This document shows positions 5,301 through 8,767 of a stretch of DNA of 8,767 nt, one piece after another (the stretch's first letter is position 1; every line of letters begins with the position of its first letter). A program made the position numbers and the translations under genes. Source of the stretch: Planctomycetota bacterium (GTDB lineage Bacteria > Planctomycetota > PUPC01 > JACPCR01). The notes beneath the pieces are model-generated. The model was not told where the DNA came from. It was given only the letters and a program-made list of their open reading frames with translations, and searched no databases. The stretch is taken from NCBI GenBank assembly GCA_030740295.1, contig JASLXP010001291.1, positions 1 through 8,767 on the forward strand, given 5' to 3'.

Positions 5301-7907
5301 ATGCCTGAGCCTCTTCGCATTTCACCCGCGGAATTCAAATCTCAGTTCGGGCTCAGCCAGCGGCTGATCGTCCGAATTGGCGCGTTGATGAAGAAGAGGA
5401 TCGGGCTCAGCGCGGTGGTTGCTGAGATGTCCGAGCCCGGCAGTCCGATGGAGCAGTTGCTGCTCAGGGGGAGACTCCATGAAGAAGTTGAGCTCACACA
5501 GGAGGTGTTGAATTCCAGGTATCACGATGCCGGTGGAGATGACTCGCTCGCCCTGGCCCCATGGGAAAACTGGCAGGTCATCTCTCTCGAAGAAGAGCTT
5601 GCTGCCGAAGAAGGATGGGAAGCGGTCGGCAGAGAACTGGTGACCGTCAATGCAAACGACGTTTCGCTCGTTTCCTCCAGATTATTCGAGGGCGCAGAAT
5701 CGCTGTTTACAGAAGAGGACGTCCGGCGAATCAAACTCACCGCTGTCACATCAGCAGATCTGAATGAACGCATCAGCGCGATTCGACAACTGCTTCTTAC
5801 GCCCGCCCCGGCCAATGAGAAGGCATCGGTCTTCATTAATTTGCTTGGCGATCCGGAGTCACGCATCCGGGCCGAAGCTGCGAACGCGCTCGAAAGCCTC
5901 GGGCTCAACACAAACGTGGCAAGCGCCATCGGCGACATGGCAGAAGGCAATGCGAAGCAGCGTCTGCTGGCTGCACGCCGCCTGACGCCCCTCATCGAGA
6001 ACGGCGGGGAACTTGAGATCTTCGTCATCGCCCGTTCGCTTTTGCGCAGCCTCGACAGCGAATCAGAGCTCGAGGTCCGTGAGGCGATTCTGGAGGCGTT
6101 TACCACCGCCGGGCCGCAAATCGGCCAGCATGAAGTGGAACGCGAAGCCGTGGTCAAGACCCTCGTCCAGCAGTTGCGCGAATACCCGGACAGGCTCAGG
6201 CCGCAGACTGTCAACGCGCTCCGGTCACTGGCCGAAGATTTCAATGCGCCGGTCGTTCGACAATTGTGGGAACAAATACGGAACGAGAGTGAGCGCAAAA
6301 CACGCATGCACGTCCTCTGTTTTCTGAGCACGCGAGAGATGCCCGAGGACATCGAGGCCGTTGCGATCGAACGGATGGCCGCCGAGCTCGCAAATCTGGA
6401 TTCGAATGACGAAGATTCGATCCGCCTGGGAAATCTGCTCACCCACCACGGCGACAACGCATGCCGTTCTCTGCTGGTCGCTTTCCCGAACGCGCATCAG
6501 CTTCAGCGCACGCACCTCGTGGAGATTATGGACCGAGTTGCTTCGGATGCCGAAAGACCCGTCTGCGACGAGTTGAAAGTTGAAATAGCCAGGCTTTTCC
6601 TTTCTCTACTCAAGACTGCCGAGTTGAACGTCCGCCTGGCGATCCTGCAGGGCAACCTTGTGGCAGACCCAAACATCGATCAGGAGACCCGGCAAGACCT
6701 CATCAGCGAGATTTTCGCGAACCTACACGACTATAGTAATCCCCGGACCGCAGGGCTGGTTGAATCCACCATCGCAAGCATGGGGCTTTCGGCTGTGCAG
6801 CCCCTCCTGAACATCGTGCGGCACGCGACCCGTCATGAATCGCGAAAAGAAGCGTTGCTCATTCTCGGCAAGGTGTTCACTAAACTCATCCAGAGCAAAG
6901 AGCCAGTCCAGGAGATTGCCTCGAAGAGTATCAAACTGTGCAGAGAGCTCGCGGCCGGTGAATCGGTCGAAATGGCCGGAGCGGCCATGGAGACCCTGGG
7001 CGACATCTGTTCCTGCCCACTCATTCCGCCCGTTTTGCTTGAAGAGGTCTCCGCGAGCCTCCGAGAGTCGCTGCCCACTTCCAGCCGGGCCTTCGAACTT
7101 CTCCACGCGCTCGGCAAAATCTGCGGGAACCCTTCCACGCCAATCCAGGAGCGGCTGGATTCGACCAATCTGTTCCTCCAGCTTTTCCGGTCGGATCTGC
7201 CAGAGGTGTCGGAGGAAGTGACCGAAGTGGATTTCGAACGCATCTACGCGCTGGGCCACGAAATCCTGGCATACACCGACATGCTGCCCACTCTACTGCA
7301 CGGCTTTCAGGATATCAGTCTGTCGCACGAGATACCGGTCTCCCTTCGTGAGAGAGTTCTGGCCGCGCTGCTGAGCAAGTGGGATGCTGTGCTCGAATTC
7401 CGTGAGATCTGGGGGCCGGGGAATCAGTCCCTCCTGCTGGAAACGCTCAAAGAAATCGCGTTGTCAGAAATCACCCCCGAAGAAAACCTGCTCAAAATCT
7501 ATGACAAGATTAGAGCCCAATACGAACGGCCGCCTTACCTTTCGGCCACCGGCGAGATTTCTTTGGCAAAGCAGGACCTGCCATCCATCGGCATGGCCGC
7601 GGCCGAAGCCCTCAAGGACGCACTGGCCTATTGGGTGGACAGAGATCGCATCGAGCGTTCGGACGAGTCCAACATACTGACTGCTCTGGGACGCCTCATC
7701 GCGGTGCACAATCTCGGCGATGCCCCGGCCATCGAAGATCAGCTAAGGGCACGGGTCCTGGACCTCCTCTACAACGCGCTCAGGCACAAAGTGAAGGGCG
7801 CCGAACTCGTCCTGAGTGAGCTCGGTACTTGTTCAGGGCTTCCAGCAAACTTGAAGGATGAAATCCAATCGCGACTGCAAAACGCCTTTCACTTGCGTGG
7901 AAGCTGA
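5301..7907 (+). CDS. Large HEAT-like repeat protein of unknown function
   Basis: The 868-residue product has no signal peptide or membrane segment, so it is probably cytoplasmic. It is almost wholly alpha-helical in appearance, with paired amphipathic helices typical of HEAT/armadillo solenoids. The clearest unit is near 155-202 (ERISAIRQLLL, then LLGDPESRIRAEAANALESLG). Others follow near 215-270, 280-312 and 475-570 (for example AVQPLLNIV, SRKEALLILGKVF, AGAAMETLGDI). The first 130 residues differ and may be a separate small domain (AEFKSQFGLSQRLIVRI, then an acidic stretch). The ATG at 5301 is the first available, since an in-frame TAA lies at 5271-5273. There is no Shine-Dalgarno; the upstream sequence is pyrimidine-rich with heptamer repeats, so initiation may be atypical. 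Solenoids act as scaffolds for protein or nucleic-acid partners, but no specific partner is indicated. It ends 26 nt before the selenoprotein gene and is probably co-transcribed with it. Confidence 0.85.
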   Translation: MPEPLRISPAEFKSQFGLSQRLIVRIGALMKKRIGLSAVVAEMSEPGSPMEQLLLRGRLHEEVELTQEVLNSRYHDAGGDDSLALAPWENWQVISLEEELAAEEGWEAVGRELVTVNANDVSLVSSRLFEGAESLFTEEDVRRIKLTAVTSADLNERISAIRQLLLTPAPANEKASVFINLLGDPESRIRAEAANALESLGLNTNVASAIGDMAEGNAKQRLLAARRLTPLIENGGELEIFVIARSLLRSLDSESELEVREAILEAFTTAGPQIGQHEVEREAVVKTLVQQLREYPDRLRPQTVNALRSLAEDFNAPVVRQLWEQIRNESERKTRMHVLCFLSTREMPEDIEAVAIERMAAELANLDSNDEDSIRLGNLLTHHGDNACRSLLVAFPNAHQLQRTHLVEIMDRVASDAERPVCDELKVEIARLFLSLLKTAELNVRLAILQGNLVADPNIDQETRQDLISEIFANLHDYSNPRTAGLVESTIASMGLSAVQPLLNIVRHATRHESRKEALLILGKVFTKLIQSKEPVQEIASKSIKLCRELAAGESVEMAGAAMETLGDICSCPLIPPVLLEEVSASLRESLPTSSRAFELLHALGKICGNPSTPIQERLDSTNLFLQLFRSDLPEVSEEVTEVDFERIYALGHEILAYTDMLPTLLHGFQDISLSHEIPVSLRERVLAALLSKWDAVLEFREIWGPGNQSLLLETLKEIALSEITPEENLLKIYDKIRAQYERPPYLSATGEISLAKQDLPSIGMAAAEALKDALAYWVDRDRIERSDESNILTALGRLIAVHNLGDAPAIEDQLRARVLDLLYNALRHKVKGAELVLSELGTCSGLPANLKDEIQSRLQNAFHLRGS

Positions 7908-7933
7908 GCCGTCCTCGAATCTCAGAGAGAAAC

Positions 7934-8497
7934 ATGGCCTGGATAAAGACCGAACCACCGGATGACGCTGCCGAAGATATCCAAAATGCATTTCAGGCCC
8001 TCAAGGCAATGTATCCCGATTGCTACGTATCCGGGGACAGCCCGAATCGAGATGTCGATAGTGTCATGGAAAGCCATGCGCTCATTCCGCCCGCGTTTTA
8101 CCATGCATTCGCAACCTTCGCGGTTCTTCTTTCTGAAGGCCTGCCCTTAAGCCGGCGAGACCACGAGCTCATCGCGACTGCAGTCTCCGCGGCCAACCGC
8201 TGCAATTACTGAATGAACGCACACGCAGAGTTTCTGCGTGCCACAACCCTTGATGCCGATCTCAGCGAAGCTGTGAAGAGCGATTACAAATCGGCGCGTC
8301 TCACAGACCGTGAACGCGCTATGCTTGATTTCGCAGTCAAGCTCACCGAGAACGCTTTCAAGATTCAGCCTGAGGACCACGAAGTCTTGAGACAGCACGG
8401 CTTCGATGATCAGGGCATCCTGCAGATCACCCTCATCGCCTCCTGGTTCAACTACATCAACAGAGTCGCCGATGCCCTCGGCGTTGGGCGTGAATAG
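7934..8497 (+). CDS. Probable selenoprotein: AhpD/CMD-family peroxidase-related protein with in-frame UGA (Sec93)
   Basis: Read through TGA 8210-8212 as selenocysteine, the product is 187 residues, close to the usual size of the 'uncharacterised peroxidase-related enzyme' branch of the AhpD/carboxymuconolactone decarboxylase superfamily. The core reads [14 protein letters not shown], then NY, U93, MNAH. This gives E78, C90, U93 and H97, with the same spacing as E118, C130, C133 and H137 of mycobacterial AhpD. Sec thus replaces the peroxide-attacking cysteine. The part after the TGA ([52 protein letters not shown]) is the normal C-terminal half of the family. A hairpin at 8222-8240 fits a SECIS. 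The start ATG 7934 has an AGAGAGA purine run before it, and the gene ends at TAG. The likely role is cytoplasmic reduction of hydroperoxides using a thiol donor. The alternatives are a pseudogene or a sequencing error. Confidence 0.88.
8210..8212 (+). other. In-frame UGA, predicted selenocysteine codon (position 93)
   Basis: This TGA follows TGCAATTAC (Cys-Asn-Tyr) and is followed in frame by ATG AAC GCA CAC (Met-Asn-Ala-His), restoring C-x-Y-[C/U]-x3-H. The frame is open on both sides: 92 sense codons before it and 94 after it. TGA ends at least four other genes here (546, 1448, 5083, 7907), so a reassigned genetic code is unlikely. The ATG right after it has no ribosome site, so a second independent gene is unlikely. 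Confidence 0.85.
8222..8240 (+). promoter_or_regulatory. Candidate bacterial SECIS element
   Basis: CACGCAGA (8222-8229) pairs perfectly with TCTGCGTG (8233-8240), an 8-bp stem closed by the loop GTT (8230-8232). The loop begins 18 nt after the last base of the TGA. As I recall, bacterial SECIS elements sit inside the coding region directly after the UGA, with an apical loop roughly 16-37 nt away and a G among its first two loop bases; this hairpin meets that description. It would recruit SelB with Sec-tRNA. The same bases encode H97 to R102 and A103, so the structure coexists with a conserved protein stretch. Confidence 0.75.
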
Positions 8498-8767
8498 CAG
8501 TTCTGAGGATTTGGAAATCGATCTGGCCCTTTAGTTCAAGTAGGCTGGCAAGTTGAGAAGATTCGGTCAAGTTAGGGCTGAAGCTTGGTCTTTCTCTTCG
8601 TCCTAGTAGGTCAAGACGGTGTCTTTACGGATTTCAGGGGCAAGGCCCCGCCGGTTTGCCTAGCCCAGCCCGGCGGGCAGGGAAGTAATTAAGGACTAAC
8701 AAAGGGGAAACGCCCCGACCATATGCAGCACACTGGGCAAAAGGCCGGGGCGTAGCCCCAGAATGGC
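8498..8767. other. Non-coding tail with several GC-rich inverted repeats
   Basis: No convincing gene lies after the TAG at 8497. Seen here are GGGGC-AAG-GCCCC (8637-8649) and GGGGC-GTA-GCCCC (8747-8759), two hairpins of the same 5+3+5 design. CCCGCCGG (8647-8654) pairs with CCGGCGGG (8670-8677) over a 15-nt loop. CGCCCCG (8711-8717) pairs with CGGGGCG (8746-8752) over 28 nt. CAAGT followed by a purine-rich tail recurs at 8537, 8549 and 8568. The stems overlap and could be alternatives. There is no T-run, so no standard terminator. The content could be an untranslated 3' region, a structured RNA or the edge of a mobile element. Confidence 0.5.

Noticed and set aside
5522..6457. 311-residue minus-strand reading frame opposite the HEAT gene
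   Set aside because: Its product is Ser/Arg-rich low-complexity sequence, typical of the antisense shadow of a GC-rich coding region. The + strand shows coherent HEAT helices.
8213..8497. Separate 94-residue gene starting at the ATG directly after the TGA
   Set aside because: No ribosome site precedes this ATG. The product would lack the first half of an AhpD fold, and it is in frame with the upstream half and completes the active-site motif. One selenoprotein explains both pieces.
7934..8497. TGA read as Trp or Gly through a reassigned genetic code
   Set aside because: TGA serves as the stop of the genes ending at 546, 1448, 5083 and 7907, so a genome-wide reassignment does not fit.
8530..8767. 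Integron attC site, CRISPR array or tRNA-Sec gene in the 3' non-coding tail
   Set aside because: No GTTRRRY/RYYYAAC pair frames the inverted repeats, there are no regularly spaced direct repeats with spacers, and no T-arm GTTCGA-type sequence or acceptor stem is seen.

Overview
The most notable feature of this window is a probable selenoprotein gene at 7934-8497. It encodes a 187-residue AhpD/carboxymuconolactone-decarboxylase-like peroxidase-related protein. An in-frame TGA at 8210-8212 falls exactly where the family has the second cysteine of its C-x-Y-C-x3-H redox motif, giving C90-N-Y-U93-x3-H97. An 8-bp perfect hairpin with a GUU loop starts 10 nt after the TGA, where a bacterial SECIS element would be expected. 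The frame stays open for 94 more residues that match the C-terminal half of the same family. Four other genes here end at TGA, so the code is standard and any recoding is local. An automatic caller would split this into two short hypothetical genes.

The DNA looks like a bacterial chromosome of moderate-to-high GC, with long spaced genes and many large secreted or repeat proteins without clear names. The style (a beta-sandwich tail of a giant glycosidase-like protein, a CBM9-like secreted protein, SH3b-plus-unknown secreted proteins, HEAT-repeat proteins, type IV pilus machinery) suggests the Planctomycetota/Lentisphaerota/Verrucomicrobiota sphere or a similar uncultivated lineage such as Hydrogenedentota or Sumerlaeota. 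This is an inference from gene flavour; no marker gene is present to settle it.

Layout. 1-546 (+): 3' end of a large protein whose start lies outside the window. 543-1448 (+): secreted CBM9-like protein, coupled to it by an ATGA overlap. 1475-1497: hairpin between convergent genes. 1517-2947 (-): PilT-family retraction ATPase with an extra N-terminal domain and a Pro/Glu linker. 2948-3148: divergent promoter region with candidate promoters and a leader hairpin. 3149-5083 (+): secreted SH3b-domain protein of unknown function, followed by a strong intrinsic terminator at 5154-5192. 5213-5292: short-unit repeats, partly self-complementary. 5301-7907 (+): large cytoplasmic HEAT-like repeat protein. 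7934-8497 (+): the selenoprotein, 26 nt downstream and probably in the same transcript. 8498-8767: non-coding, with several GC-rich inverted repeats.

The genes do not form one evident pathway. The first two probably belong to polysaccharide or glycoconjugate handling at the cell surface. PilT powers pilus retraction. The HEAT protein and the selenoperoxidase may be co-transcribed, but nothing in the sequence ties their functions together. No selenocysteine machinery (selA, selB, selC, selD) lies in the window, so the selenoprotein call predicts that it exists elsewhere in the genome.
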